A stretch of 64,000 nt of DNA from Arthrinium phaeospermum (GCA_006503535.1 QYRS01000012.1:1-64000); one strand, 5' to 3'; counted from the stretch's first letter, positions 44,013 to 57,031 are shown. A program made the numbers and translations. The notes: a model not told the origin generated them from the letters alone.

Positions 44013-46901
44013 ATGGCTGGCAACCTCCTCTCCCGTTTCGTCCCAGGCAAGGACGACCGAGTCCCAGATGACCACGACGTCGACATCGAGAATCGCGCCG
44101 GCCTTGCTCTTGACGAAGAAAACCTCACCCACGATTTCCACGACGACGATCTTCACAATGTCAGAGGGCTCGGCTTAGAGGACAGTAGGATCTCCAGCGG
44201 CAGCGTAATACCGCCCACTCGGGATGCTCGCAGTGCACCGGGCAGGCGGCCCAGGCATGATGCGAGGGCGAAGTGGTTATCCGTGGACGATGATGGAGAC
44301 AACGAAGTGCCCGCATCGCTGTTGGTAGAGAACCACAACTCAGCTCCGGCTACGGGCAGTAATCCCCGAAGGACGGGTGCTCAACCACCCAGTCACGCCG
44401 CTGCCACTGGCCCCTCTAGTCGTCGGACTCAGACGCAGTGGGAAACTGCTCAGGTTCAACAACCGCTACATCCTGACGACGACTATGGCCACCCACTACG
44501 CAGCCTGCAGCCCAACGGCATCCCCGCCAGACGAGGTGGGCTGAACATCAACCCTCGAGATAAGGCTATGTACAGATGGGCTAATGTCCAAAATCTGGAC
44601 ATCTTCATCGGCGAGGTCTACAACTATTATCTGGGCGCGGGACTGTGGTGCATTCTTCTGGATCGCGTACTCCATCTGCTGTAAGTTCCGCGTTCCTACA
44701 CAATCAAGTCGAGGCGTCGTTTCAACTGACTGGGATTGCAGCAAGGTGGTATTCATTGCTATTCTCCTCACGGTTCTCAGCCAATGCGTCGACTTTTCGA
44801 AGATCCGCGACAGCAAGAGCCTATCGCAGGTTATCATTCCCAAGTGCACCAAGAACATGTGGGGTATCTGGAACTTGGGCTTGTGGTTGTGCAGTTTCTA
44901 CGTTGTCTGGCAGACAATCCAGTTTGCTCTCGACATACCCCGCCTCATGCACATCCGGGACTTTTATACACACCTACTGGAGATCCCGGAAGAAGACATG
45001 CAGACCGTGTCATGGCAGGACATCGTGTCGAGAATAACTGGTCTCCGGGACCAGAATGTGAAGACGGCAAGCAACATCACGCCCTCCCAGCGACGCTACC
45101 TTTCCAGGCAGCTTGGTCGCCACACGGTCAGCCAATCGAAGGAGCGACTCGATGCCATGGACATTGCCAACAGATTGATGAGACGCGAGAATTATATCAT
45201 AGCATTATTCAATAAGGACGTGCTGGACTTCACGGTTCCCATCCCATTCTTGCGCAACCGGCACTTCTTCTCTCAAACCCTACTTTGGACATTGCATTTC
45301 AGCATATTGGGCCTCGTGTTCGACGAAACCAACCAAGTTCGCCCTCAAATACTGAAATCCGATCACCGTGGACAGCTGAGTCGAGACCTGAGGGTCCGGT
45401 TTGCCTTTGCGGCAACAATGAACCTGATATTCTCACCCTTCGTCGCCATGTTTTTGCTCATCGACTTCATCTTCACATACTACAATGTTGATCTCCCTGT
45501 CCCTCCTCACTGCTCAGGGCGGCACTGCTGACTTCTTCACAGGAATTCAAAACAAATGCGTCTTTCTTCGGCGTTCGACAATACACCCCCCTAGCAGAGT
45601 GGAAGTTCAGAGAGTTCAACGAACTCCCTCACCACTTCAAGGAACGCACCAATCTATCCTACCCTTTTGCAAAACACTATATGGACCAGTTTCCCAAGAA
45701 AAAGACGGAATCTGCTGCAAAGGCAGTCCGATTCTTCGCCGGGGCACTCATCGCGATTATTGCGATTGTGGGTTTCTCTGACCCCGAGATGTTCGTCGAC
45801 TTCGACGTATTCCCGGGAATGAACGCTCTGGGCTTCCTGGCCATTTGCACGACTACCTGGGCAGTGGCCAATGGCATGGTATCGGAGGAGAACGACGTCT
45901 TTGATCCGGAGTATGCCATGGAGAGTGTCATCGTTCATACACGTTACGAGCCCGACCACTGGAGAGGCCGACTTCACAGCTATGACGTCAAGGCCGAGTT
46001 TGCAGAGCTCTACAAACCGAAGATCGTCATATTCCTAGAAGGGATCCTTGGTGTGCTCCTGACCCCCTTGGTTCTCTTCTTCAGCCTGCCCAAATGCTCT
46101 GACCAGATAGTCGACTTCTTCCGCGAGTTCACTATCCACGTCGATGGTCTCGGCTACGTGTGCTCGTTTGCTGTATTCGACTTCCAGAAAGACCCACGTA
46201 ACACGAAGAAGCAGGGAGCTACGCCCAGCGATGCACGCGAAGACTACTACGCCACCAAACATGGGAAGATGCAAGCATCCATGATTGGATTCCTGGACAA
46301 CTACGTCTACAATCCAAGGAGTGGCTTGCCTGGCAGCCATCCCATGGGACCCGCTGGCAGGCACCAATTCCACCCACCGCCTGCTTTCCCGGGGCTGAAC
46401 TCGCCGACTCTTGCCGCTGATATGCGAGCCTCTCGTATGGGAAGGACCGAAGCTCCACGCAGCCGCGCACCTCAGAACGCACACCAAGCAGGCAAAACAC
46501 CTCGTTTTGGTCCGGCGTTACCGCAACCGTCGCCGATGGCGTCGATGCTACTTGACCCGCATAACCAGCCCTCTTCGTCCTTTGTGACAACCCGGGCCCA
46601 CCAGCGACCACGCCAACAGCGTGCTCCCTATCTAGGTGAAGGGGGGATCACGGAGGAGTCGACAGACGATGCTCGTGCAACAAGCATCCTCCAGCGACAA
46701 GGAGCAGCTTTCGGCGAAGAAGACGTGGAAGAAAGCGTGGCCCGCCTGGGAGAATCAACCTGGGAGGATTCGCCACGGCGAGGACTCAGTCGCGAAAACA
46801 GCGCAGTCGCAACTGATGGCGAAGATGGGCCGGGTGTTGTCAAGCTTTTGAAGCAATTTCAACAGACACATATGAACGCGAGGGCCGGGACAATACTGTA
46901 A
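44013..46901 (+). CDS. ATG9: Autophagy lipid scramblase ATG9
   Basis: Three exons (44013-44680, 44742-45486, 45543-46901), 923 residues. ATG9 is the only multispanning membrane protein of the core autophagy machinery; its vesicles seed the phagophore and it scrambles lipids. The first 190 or so residues are acidic and disordered. Then come ATG9 blocks: RWANVQNLDIFIGEVYNYY, the first membrane segment (VVFIAILLTVLSQCVDFSKI), TGLRDQNVKTASN, REFNELPHHFKER, and FLDNYVYNP. The C-terminal 200 residues are disordered and basic. The second intron has an unusual GTTGAT donor but a good CTGAC branch and CAG acceptor, so its 5' border is the least certain point; other fungi carry a few more residues there. 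Confidence 0.93.
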
Positions 46902-49015
46902 ACTCTCGATGACAACGCTACGACGGACAGTATGCACGGCAAGACATGAGGCTTGAACATTGCACTTTTGACGAACGTACTCACTCGCCTTGTCATGGCT
47001 GTGCGGCAATCCCAGCAGCTCTTCATATCTATCCCTGAACAGTTTACAGTTGGGCTTATACGTCGTGTGGCCAGGTGGACGGCGGGGTTGTCTGTAGCTA
47101 CAACAGCTTTCCAGCGTACGAGATTCAACAGGTGGCAGCTTGTGCGAGGCGAGTCGCCGGCCAGTAGCAAGAACCATCTGTCATATGGGCCGCAGGAGAA
47201 TAAGCAAGCGCGCAGATGGGTGTCTCACTGCGGCAATAGAATGGGTCCGACATCCGAGGGTAACGGAGCTTCGGTGAGATGAGGTATTCACCATGGGCCG
47301 CTTCATCTGACCGGCAGCACCTATTCATAGAACAATTACAGCAAGAATAGTGTTCATGTCAGCCATGCGGCACATGAGTAGATATCGGCTCGAATCCTTC
47401 GCAACTGTAAGTCATCCATTGTGAAGTCATCGTGCCTCTTGCCCTGCCTGCTCGGTTCATTGTTATCTTTAGCAAGCCCACTTTCGCCGCTCTGGCAGTC
47501 TTCCCGGTAAATATAGCGTAGAGTTCTGGAGGCGGAACGTTTTGCCCCTTGCTGATACGGGTCTATGTTGAGTCGGTTTGGGTCGTCCAGCACTCTGTCT
47601 CACAACCCCGGTCACTCGATTGGGGTCATGACCGCGATGCGATGTTCCTGGCCATGTCCTTGGGCCCAAAGGGGTTGACACGGCTAATGCGAGATCAGAT
47701 CAGGTGAACAGAGACCACAGTTTCTGGACGACATGGTCGCTGACCTACTGTTCTGGAATAGTGAAAGCCAATGGTTGCCAATATAAGATTTTGATTTAAC
47801 CCGAGACGGGCAGATGATGTCTCACTCATTGGATGGTGGCCGCTTCAAGCAACGTGCTTCCCTGGGCAGGACTCGATGAACGGAGGGCATGACAAGAAGG
47901 AGGATGGCCGTCGTAGCCCCCCTTATGTTTTTCCACACTTGGCAACGAGACCAAAGTTTTCAACCACCTACGACCGAGTTGACGCGTGGTTTCTGACGTT
48001 GCTGGCTGGTGTGAGCCCCAACGACCTCGGACCCTCGAGAGATTGTTTACCCAGGGGATCCAGTCAACCCCAGTGTGATGTCTCATCATATTGCCATATT
48101 CATTGCAGCACGCCTGCATAGCCTTTCCCCACCCCATCGCGCAGGGCGGGCCCCCTCGGAAGCGGCTGTCTTACCACCACTCAGTCTGTTGCCGACTGCC
48201 ATGGAAAGTTGACACACATCGCGCCGTCGGTGCGTTCGTCACAGCGGAACCACGGCTATCTTTCGTTTGCTTTGATCCATTGCGTTAGGTGTAGCGGGAA
48301 CTCGACCCGTTCGTTCCCTTTCTGCCATGACGAGCACCACACCAGCGCGAGACAGCCCACTCTGACCCTGAAGGCATCGGACCACGAGGGATTGTATTGT
48401 TTGTCTCCGTTTAATTCGACGAGTATCGACTGATGCTGACTCGTAAGAGTCTCCCGGCATCCCTGGCCCCTTGGCCTTTAAAGACTTACTTCCGACGCCT
48501 CTCTGGTCGATACGGACTGAAGCTTATCCAGTCATATATGCTTCATGCTGATCAAGACCCTTACTCCCGGTGACGTTCTCCAGGAGCAGCCAGCCCGCAT
48601 CTCACAGTATTCCCAAAAGAAATGCACATGCGCAGCCAACCTTGACCGAGTCACTCTGTTGGCGGAAGCCTCCACGCCTCGATCCGAGGTCGGCTCTGGG
48701 AGAAGTGTCTCGCCGCTCAACCCATCTCAACACTCGGGAATACGGGGCCCTGCTTCTTCTACTCGCCCATCTGCCCTTCGATCCCGCTCATTTCAGTCCA
48801 AGCCCAAGCCTCCTTCTCCAGGTCTCGCTTCTTACCAGGGTAGTATAGCCATCTGATTCTTCCATTCCCTTGCACACTCGGATGCTCTGCTCCTCCCCAC
48901 CAACTCCTCGCTACTTTCAGTCTCCCCGACTGTGGCTTGACCTGTTTCCTGGCTTTACTGTGCTAGACGAGGAGAATTTGCACAGGCCAGCTCGACACCA
49001 CGTGCCATCGCCGCG
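46902..49015. other. Intergenic region ATG9/MFS transporter
   Basis: 2.1 kb without a supported gene. The last 250 bases are pyrimidine-rich and probably include the transporter's leader. Several short open frames precede the start and could act as upstream reading frames, but none is convincing. Confidence 0.5.
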
Positions 49016-51784
49016 ATGCACGAGAATGGCAAGGAAGCTGGTGAGGACTCACCAGCCTCGGCACATTCCCTCTCCAACGGCTCCAGCGGGGAATCTGGCC
49101 GGCAGATGTCGATCGAGGAGATAGCGAGGGCGCAAGAGACCATCAATGCCGTCATCCAATCCATTCGAAGCCATCGTCCACAGCACCAGCAAAGCCCGCA
49201 AGGAGACTCGGCCGAACTCGATCATGTCGACGAGATGCCAACCACCGAGGATGAGTCGATTGAGGAGACATCCGGATCAACGTACTCTCAGGAATTCCAC
49301 GATGCATCTCCATTGCCCCATGTTAACCCACTGGTCATCAGAAGGGTATCTTCCGACTCCCTCAACTCCAACAACCCACGGCATTTGGCAGCAGTCGGAG
49401 CCGCTTCGCCTCGGGCTTTGACTTCTCCCGGCATGTTCCCCTCCAGGCCTAATCCCATGCGACGGACCATGTCGGACGAGCATCTGGAACAAAGCGACTC
49501 CGAAGTCAGTGACATAATCATAAACACCAGCGCAATGACACATCACGATTACTGGGCAAGGGCTGCCGAGTCGACCCCTACGCTCCTGGACAACTCCCCG
49601 AGAAGGCTCCGCGGCCGACCGGTTTCATACCACCCGCCGAGCTACCGCACAACCGAGTTGTCTCCACGACCACGCCCCATCTCGTACAGGGAGACATACT
49701 GGGACAGCGTTGCCAGCCTTGACGTCCCGCTGAATCGCGTCAGCTCTTACCGCGAGCCCAGTGGTCGAATCAGCCACTCTCGGCGCACTAGCATACTGCG
49801 TGACGTCTACCAGATGCAGGAGGCGCCGCATCTACCAGAGGGATACACGCCTCCTTCGAGCTCCTCGGGTACGGAGAAACCGCACCGCCACTCGGCCGTG
49901 TCGGTGGACCTGATCGAAGCCGCCAACCAGATGAAGAAAGCCGGCTATGTGGGACAGATGCGACGCATCTCGGGCTCCGGCTCCGGCTCGGGCTCGGGCT
50001 CCGGCGAGACCGAAGATGACACTTCGTCGGCGCCAGACGCAATCGAGGTCGGAGGCCACACTTATGTGCGCCATGGTTCGGGCATAGACGGCGAGAACGC
50101 GAGAAGGCGACGGCCACTCCGAAAGCGGCGCAAGGGGAGCCCCGAGGGACCGGACATGGGCATCGGCCATGAGATACTCTTTTTTCTGCTTATTGCTACT
50201 GCTCGTGAGTGAAACATAGACACCTGCCACGGCATTTTGATTTGGCCACCAAGGCGGCCGCCTCCGCGAAACCTCATTGGGGAAACTGTACTGACCTGGT
50301 CCGTTGCAGAGGCCCTCATGCTTTCTGGTGTTGCGCAAGCCATGATCCCCGCCACCATTATCGGAGCAACATTTGGCCTGTCTCAACCAGCAGACCTGGC
50401 TTGGTTCTCGGCGGCGTACGCCCTGACGTCCGGCACCTTTGTCCTGCCCGCGGGCCGGCTGGGCGACCTCTACGGCCACAAGAAGATCTTCATCATCGGA
50501 TTCGTCTGGTTCGCCGTCTGGAGCATCATGGTCGGCTTCGCCGAGATGGTGCAGCTGAGCACCGCCGCCAATGGCGTCATCTACTTTGACATCTGCCGCG
50601 CCATGCAGGGCATCGGCCCGGCGCTCCTCGTGCCCAACGGCCAGGCCATGCTAGGGCGCGCATACACCCCTGGCCGTCGCAAGGCTCTGGTCATGAGCCT
50701 GTTCGGGGCCGCAGCCCCCTTCGGATTCGTCGTGGGTGGCGTCATGGCGGCTGTGCTGGCGGAGCTTGCAACCTGGCCCTGGGCTTTCTGGACCTTGGGG
50801 ATAGTGTGCGCTATTCTGGCCGTCGTGGCTGTCTTCGTGCTTCCCGCGACGGAGCAGACCAGGAAGAACAACAAGCACAGCCTCTGGACACAGCTCGACG
50901 TCACAGGCATGTTGTGCGGCGTCACGGGCCTCGTCCTCTTCAATTTCGCCTGGAACCAGGCCCCCATCGCGTCGTGGACCACGCCCTACACCTACTTCAT
51001 GCTCATCATCGGCCTGCTGCTCATCGGTGTCTTTGTGTACGTCGAGAAGAACGCCGTGCACCCGCTCGTGCCCGTCGCGGCCATGCGCTCCCAGACCAAC
51101 TTCGTCCTGGCCTGCGTGGCGGCCGGTTGGGGCTGCTTCGCCATCTGGGTCTTCTACTACATCCAGGTGCTCGAGAACCTGCGGGGGTGGCGCCCCATGC
51201 TCACGGCGGCATCCCTGGCCCCGGGCCCCGTCACGGGCCTGCTCGCATCTCTGGTGGTGGCGGCCTATATGGCGCGCGTGGGACCCCACTGGATCATGAT
51301 CTTCAGCATGTGCGCCTTCGCCGCGGGTAGCCTGTTCATGGCCACGGCGCCCGTCGGCCAGACGTACTGGGCTAACACGTTCCTGTCGGCCTTCATCATG
51401 CCATTTGGCATGGACATGAGCAACCCGGCGGCCTCGCTGCTGCTCAGCAACAGCGTCGCCAAGGAGCACCAGGGTATCGCCGCAAGTCTGGTGGTCACCG
51501 TCGTCAACTACAGCATCAGCACCGCCTTGGGCTTCGCCGCCACCGTCGAGGTCGAGATGCACAAGAACTACGCCAGCAGCAGCGAGGACGTCGTCCTCGT
51601 GGGGATCCGCGCCGCGCAGTACTTCGGCCTTGGGCTCGGCGGGCTCGGCATCTGCGTTGCCCTGGCCTTTTTTGCGGCCGCGTGGCGGTCGAGAAGGAAG
51701 GAGGCAGCCGGCGCAACCGCCCCCAATGCGGTGCCACCGTCCGAGATGCGACCCGCGCCGACTCAAGGGTATGGCCGGAAATGA
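49016..51784 (+). CDS. MFS transporter (DHA2-like) with long N-terminal extension
   Basis: Two exons (49016-50204, 50310-51784), 887 residues. The C-terminal 490 or so residues are a major facilitator transporter resembling the 14-helix drug:H+ antiporter (DHA2) group, with motif A seen as GRLGDLYGHKKIF and a further proline/glycine block (PAGRLGDL, VPNGQAMLGRAYTP). Ahead of it are about 385 hydrophilic residues rich in Ser, Arg and Pro, with many RRxS-like sites, a Gly-Ser repeat (SGSGSGSGSGSG) and a basic RRRRPLRKRRKG stretch just before helix 1. The intron splits a codon inside helix 1 (LLIATA-QALMLSG), which ties the two parts into one gene. The transported substrate is unknown. The extension is likely cytosolic and regulatory. 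Confidence 0.85.
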
Positions 51785-53000
51785 CCTGTTGGAGCCGGCA
51801 GGATTGGGGATGGGGAAGCGGCTTGGTAAATACGAATAGGGGCTCCTTATGACCAAGGATGACGAGAATGACATTCCTTTTCCTTTTCTTTTTCCTTCCT
51901 GTCTGCGTTTTTTCCCCTCCGACTTTCCGCGCAAGCTAATAATTCGTACACAAAAGCAAATAACGCCTTTTTTTTTCTTCGCTTCGGTGAGGCAACACAT
52001 ACAAATTACACCAGAACACTTATATCTATCTACCTATCTAGACCCACTCACGGCTCTGGCTGGCCGTCTACCAGAATAGAGACTGCCGTTTTTTCCCTAC
52101 AACATCTCTACTGTGCCTTTTGTACGACTTGACTACCGATGCTCCTGATGATATGACATACATGCAGATTGCAACGTTGGCCTTGATTTGCTAGTGGTTG
52201 TGTTCGAGACCAGATAGCATACCTGACCACCTGCCTGTGCAGGTAATCAATCCGGGAACACAGTAAACGATGTCTGAGGAGGCAAAACCTTATCTGACAC
52301 ATGCATTCTTAGAGAAGAGGAGGGACGTTTCTTGGTGCAAGGACTTGCTGTATAACTAGATCCAGTTCTTCATGTTTACAAGGGTGATTCTAGGCTATAG
52401 TACACGTAGCATCAACCGCGTGCTGCTTGAGCTTTGCATGGCGTGGCCCCTCTGTAGTTGTTACACTGAGATGGCCAACTTAATTATCCTTCCTTCATCC
52501 CTTCCACCAGATCGGCTGTAATGCAAGAGGGGGGTGCGGGCCCGTGGATGGAGTATGCCTTGGCTGAACTTGATGATCCATCACGCGAACAGATCAGCCA
52601 CGCATAGCCTCTCGCTCCTGTTGTAGGCCACATCTCAGAAGTGCTTGTCTTGACCCCTTCCCGTGTCGAGAGAATCGTGGTGGACGAGAATGCTGTCATG
52701 CATGTAGAGTCGAGATTCACGTCAGGGGTGCGGACTTCGGGATCAATAGGGATACTTTCAGCAATGACGCATGTAGTGAGCAAGCAATATCAGACAATGA
52801 ACACCCTGTTTTGAACAAAAGATCCTGAACGCCTGGGGCCCCCATTCGTGACCACATTTTTGCCCATGAATGAAACAATGAAATCGCAACGCCAATGTCT
52901 AGCCGGACAAGGGTACAAGGTGGTCTTTCCCCGCAGGAACTTCTTTCTAGGGGAGAACGAAACCAAAAGACGAGCAAATCCGAAAACGGTCGTCGAGCGA
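51785..53000. other. Convergent intergenic region MFS/GAR1
   Basis: 1.2 kb between two convergent genes. I see no supported gene, RNA or repeat; there is a short poly-T run near 51,970. Confidence 0.5.
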
Positions 53001-53788
53001 TCATCGGCCCCTGCCAAAACCACCACCACCACGGCTGAATCCACCACCGCCACCACCACGGCTGAAACCGCCGCCGCCACCACGGCTGAAACCGCCGCCT
53101 CCGCGACCGCCACCGCCGCGGGGAGCACCGAACCCGCTTCCGCCACGGCTGCCTCCTCTGGAGAAGCCGCCAGGGCCGCCGCGACCCCTAGGACCGCCTC
53201 GTCCGCCGCGCATAGGACCGCCACGGCCACCGGCACCGCCTCGTCCGGCTCGCTTCACCTTGGGGGCTCCTGGCGGGGGCTTGGGCTTGGGCAGGAACTT
53301 GTCCATGGGTAACAGTCTGTCGCCGCCGATGAAGAACTTGTCGCCGGGCTTGAAGCTCGTGGCCACGATGCCTTCGCTCGGTTTGATGGTGTAGTAGACT
53401 TGGTTGATGGGGCCGAGGACCTCGTCGACTTTGCCGACCTACAAAGGAGTTCAAACGTCAGTTGTCTCGTCGCGTGTGTGCATCGCACCATGGTATGGGG
53501 CCGACCTACCGAAGTCTTGTTTTCGAGGAAGATCTGGGCTCCGAACATGGGGACCTTGGGGTTATTGGACTCGCAGACCATCTCGCCCTCGCAGGCGTGC
53601 ATGAAGGTGCCCATCTCGAGGATCTGAGCGGGAGGACCGAAGTCACGCTGTCCGAAACCACCACCACGACCTAGAGCAGAACGAAAGCATGGTTAGCTAC
53701 AGATGCAACAAATCCGTCGTTAGGAAGACGCACCACCTCCACGGCCACCTCCGAAACCGCCTCGTCCTCTGGGAGCTCCTCGTGACAT
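53001..53788 (-). CDS. GAR1: H/ACA snoRNP subunit GAR1
   Basis: Three exons: 53734-53788, 53510-53670 and 53001-53438, 217 residues. GAR1 is a core protein of H/ACA ribonucleoproteins, which guide pseudouridylation of rRNA and snRNA in the nucleolus. A short Arg-Gly N terminus is followed by the conserved core ([61 protein letters not shown]). The C terminus is a long RGG/GGF domain rich in SRGGGGGF repeats, which is usual. Both introns have consensus borders. It is divergent from threonyl-tRNA synthetase. Confidence 0.95.
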
Positions 53789-54404
53789 TTTCGCGTCTGT
53801 ATGGTGGCCAATTGACGCTGTAACGATGTTGCGCTGGCGCTGATAATATGGATTTCTTGTCGATTGGAGCTTGGGATATTTTTTTTTCCAGACTCGTCCT
53901 ATGCAGCTTTGCTTAGGCTTATCGGAGAAACTTTTTGGTGGTTGGCCGGATTAATCCCGTTAGATAGCTTATCGTGGTAGTGGATATGACCCACTACTTA
54001 GTGGAGGGGTACGCCCAGAAGTACGCCGCATGTACCTGCCGACTTTTGCTATGGGTGGCACTAAAAGGTAGAGAGTGAAGCCACGAACAAGCCACATCAC
54101 CTGACTGAGTCACTCTCAGTGCGCGCTGCAAGTTGGAAGTTTGTGTGGCCCGATATCGACATGGGTGACTCAATGTACCCAGCCCAAGGTCGACGAGGGG
54201 CAGTCACAAAAGGTAGGTACCTACCTACAGCCGTAGCGTGCAGCTGCATCATTCGAAGGCAAGTGAAATGCTGCTGCCCCACCAAATACCACAACCCCCC
54301 GCCTATGGACTTTCTGTCGTGGTTGGAATAATAATCGAATAAGTTGACTCACCCGCACATTATTCCCACAAAACCACTTTCGCGGCGACGACAACAATAC
54401 CACC
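53789..54404. promoter_or_regulatory. Divergent promoter region GAR1/ThrRS with palindrome
   Basis: 616 bases between two translation-related genes. It contains a perfect 16-base palindrome, AGGTAGGTACCTACCT, at 54,211-54,226, about 190 bases before the ThrRS start. A poly-T run lies near 53,880. Confidence 0.45.
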
Positions 54405-57031
54405 ATGGCGGACACAGCCAAGCAAGCCGTCGAGTCCGTGATTGAGGGCGTCAAGAACGTCGCCCTCGGCGGAGCAAACAAGCCCGACAAGAAGGCCGCC
54501 AAGAAGGACAAGAAGCCCAAGGGGGGAGACGATGCTGCCGCTGCAGGGCCTCTGGAGATGACCCCTCCACCCGACTTCCTGAAGCACCGTCTCGACCTCT
54601 TCGACAAGATCAAGCAGAGACAAGATGAAGAGCTCGCACAGAAGCCCCGAGTGCCCATCAACATCACCATGCCCGATGGCACCATCAAGACCGGCACCTC
54701 GTATGAAACCACCCCCGGAGAGATCGCCAAGGGCATTAGCAACAGTCTGTACAAGCGCACCGTGGTCGCGAGGCTGAACGGAGACCGCGAGCAGTTGTGG
54801 GATCTTGACAGACCCCTGGAGGATTCCTGCAAGCTGGAGCTGCTCGACTTCGATGATGAGCAGGGCAAGACGGTCTTCTGGCACTCGTCGGCCCACATCC
54901 TGGGCGAAGCCTCCGAGCGACGATTCGGATGTTCTCTGTGCATCGGTCCCCCCATTGACAACGGTTTCTACTACGAGATGGGCCTGCCCGAAGGTGCTGC
55001 AGTCCAGGCCTCGGACTGGAAGCCGATCGAGAACATCGTTTCGTCCATCGTCAAGGAGAAGCAGAAGTTCGAGCGCCTGACCATGACCAAGGATGAGCTG
55101 CTCGAGATGTTCAACTACAACAAGTACAAGCAGCACATCATCAAGGACAAGATTGCTGATGGAACCTCCACCACCGTCTACCGTAACGGTCCCCTCATCG
55201 ACCTGTGCCGCGGTCCTCACGTCCCGGATACCGGCCGCATCGAGGCCTTCGCCGTTATGAAGAACTCGGCCTCGTATTTCCTGGGCGATGCCAAGAACGA
55301 TTCTCTGCAAAGAATCTATGGCGTCTCTTTCCCCGATAAGAAGCAAATGGCCGCCCACAAGAAGTTCCTCGAGGAAGCCGCCAAGCGAGACCACAGAAAG
55401 ATTGCCAAAGACCAGGAGCTGTTCTTCTTCGACGAGATGTCCCCGGGTTCTGCCATGTGGTTGCCCCATGGAGCCCGAATCTACAACACTCTCCTGGACT
55501 ATATCCGCCAGCAATGTAAGTTTCCACCGCCATTGGCATTGTCGTCCGCAACTGACGGTTGATCGTGCACAGATTGGAAGCGTGGCTACGAAGAGGTCAT
55601 TACTCCCAACATGTTCAACTCGGAGCTGTGGAAGATGTCTGGCCACTGGAACTATTACAAAGATGACATGGTATGGCAACTCGTACCTACTGTCCGTCGA
55701 ACGAAAGCTGACTTGACTCGTAGTTCGTCATTGACCTGGAGGAAAACACCAAGTTTGGCCTGAAGCCAATGAACTGCCCCGGCCATTGTCGTCTGTTTGG
55801 CCATCGCGAGAGGTCACACAGAGAGTTGCCCTGGCGAGTTGCCGATTTCGGTGTCCTCCACAGAAACGAAGCATCTGGTGCTCTTTCTGGTCTCACTCGT
55901 GTCCGCAGGTTCCAGCAGGATGACGCGCACATCTTCTGCCGGGAGGAGCAGATTAAGTCGGAGATGCACGGCCTGTTCGACTTCTTGCAGGAGATGTACG
56001 GTCTTCTAGGCATGACTTTCAAGCTCAAGCTGTCGACCAGACCTGAGAAATATATGGGCGAGATCGAGACATGGGACAAGGCAGAGGAAGCCCTGCGCCA
56101 ATCCCTGGATGAGTTCACGGCCAAGGGAAATGCTGCCTGGACCTTGAACCCGGGAGATGGAGCATTCTACGGCCCCAAGATCGATATCACCATTGTTGAC
56201 TGCCTCAACCGCGATTGGCAATGCGCTACCATCCAATTGGACTTTGTTCAGCCAGTCAACTTCAACCTGGAGTATAACACTGGCGAGGCCATTGCTGCCA
56301 AGTCTGAGGAGGACAAGGCAGAGACGTTGGCGAAGCCCAAATTCAAGGTCAAGAACCCCCAGGCTGTCATTGACTCGGCCAATGCTGCCAAGGAGGGCAA
56401 GCCCAACCCCGGAAACCCGGCGAATCAGGCTAGCGAAGCTCCCAAGGAACGCGTCGTCAAGGCGTTGACACCTGGCTGCGCAAGGCCCGTCATGATCCAC
56501 CGTGCCATGGCCGGATCCATTGAACGCTTTACCGGCATTCTATGCGAGCATTATGCTGGCAAGTGGCCGTTCTGGCTGTCTCCCCGACAGATCCTGATTG
56601 TTCCCGTTGGTGTTGGCTTCTATGACTATGCCGAGAAGGTCCGGGCCATCTTCCACCAGGAGAAGATGTATGTGGATATCGACATCAGCGGCAACACGCT
56701 CCAGAAGAAGATCCGCACCGGACAGTTGGCACAGTACAACTTCATCTTCGGTAAGTTGCATATATAGGCTTCATATTTCTTTTGATTTCTCCGTCTTGGA
56801 CACAGTAGCTAACCATTATGTGTGTATGCAGTTGTTGGCGACGAAGAGATGAAGGGCGAACAGGTCAACATCCGATGGCGAGACAACACCTCGGCCCAGG
56901 ACCGTGGACAACCCATCGCGTTGGCTGAGGCCGTGGAGAAGCTGAAGCAGCTGAAGTCAGATCTCGGCTCATACAACCCCTTCCCCGAAATTGAGAAGAA
57001 GACTGCTAAGGAGGAAGCACCGGCAGCCTAG
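54405..57031 (+). CDS. THS1: Threonyl-tRNA synthetase
   Basis: Four exons (54405-55515, 55573-55670, 55724-56750, 56832-57031), 811 residues. It charges tRNA-Thr in the cytosol. Order: Lys-rich N-terminal extension, TGS domain ([10 protein letters not shown]), editing domain with HSSAH (160-164) and CRGPH, class II catalytic core with MNCPGHC (zinc ligand C421), motif 2 ([10 protein letters not shown] ... [13 protein letters not shown]) and motif 3 ([16 protein letters not shown]), then the anticodon-binding domain. Between the core and motif 3 is an insertion of about 65 residues (around 590-655), rich in Lys, Ala and Pro, absent from yeast and bacterial enzymes as I know them. The symbol follows yeast. 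No mitochondrial presequence is evident, though one gene may serve both compartments. Confidence 0.94.

Noticed and set aside
50651..52000. 449-codon minus-strand open frame across the MFS transporter
   Set aside because: Asp/Glu/His/Gly-rich composition is the complement of hydrophobic helices; the transporter reading is clearly right.
54360..55679. 439-codon minus-strand open frame across threonyl-tRNA synthetase
   Set aside because: Antisense shadow; crosses no splice signals and lacks family features.
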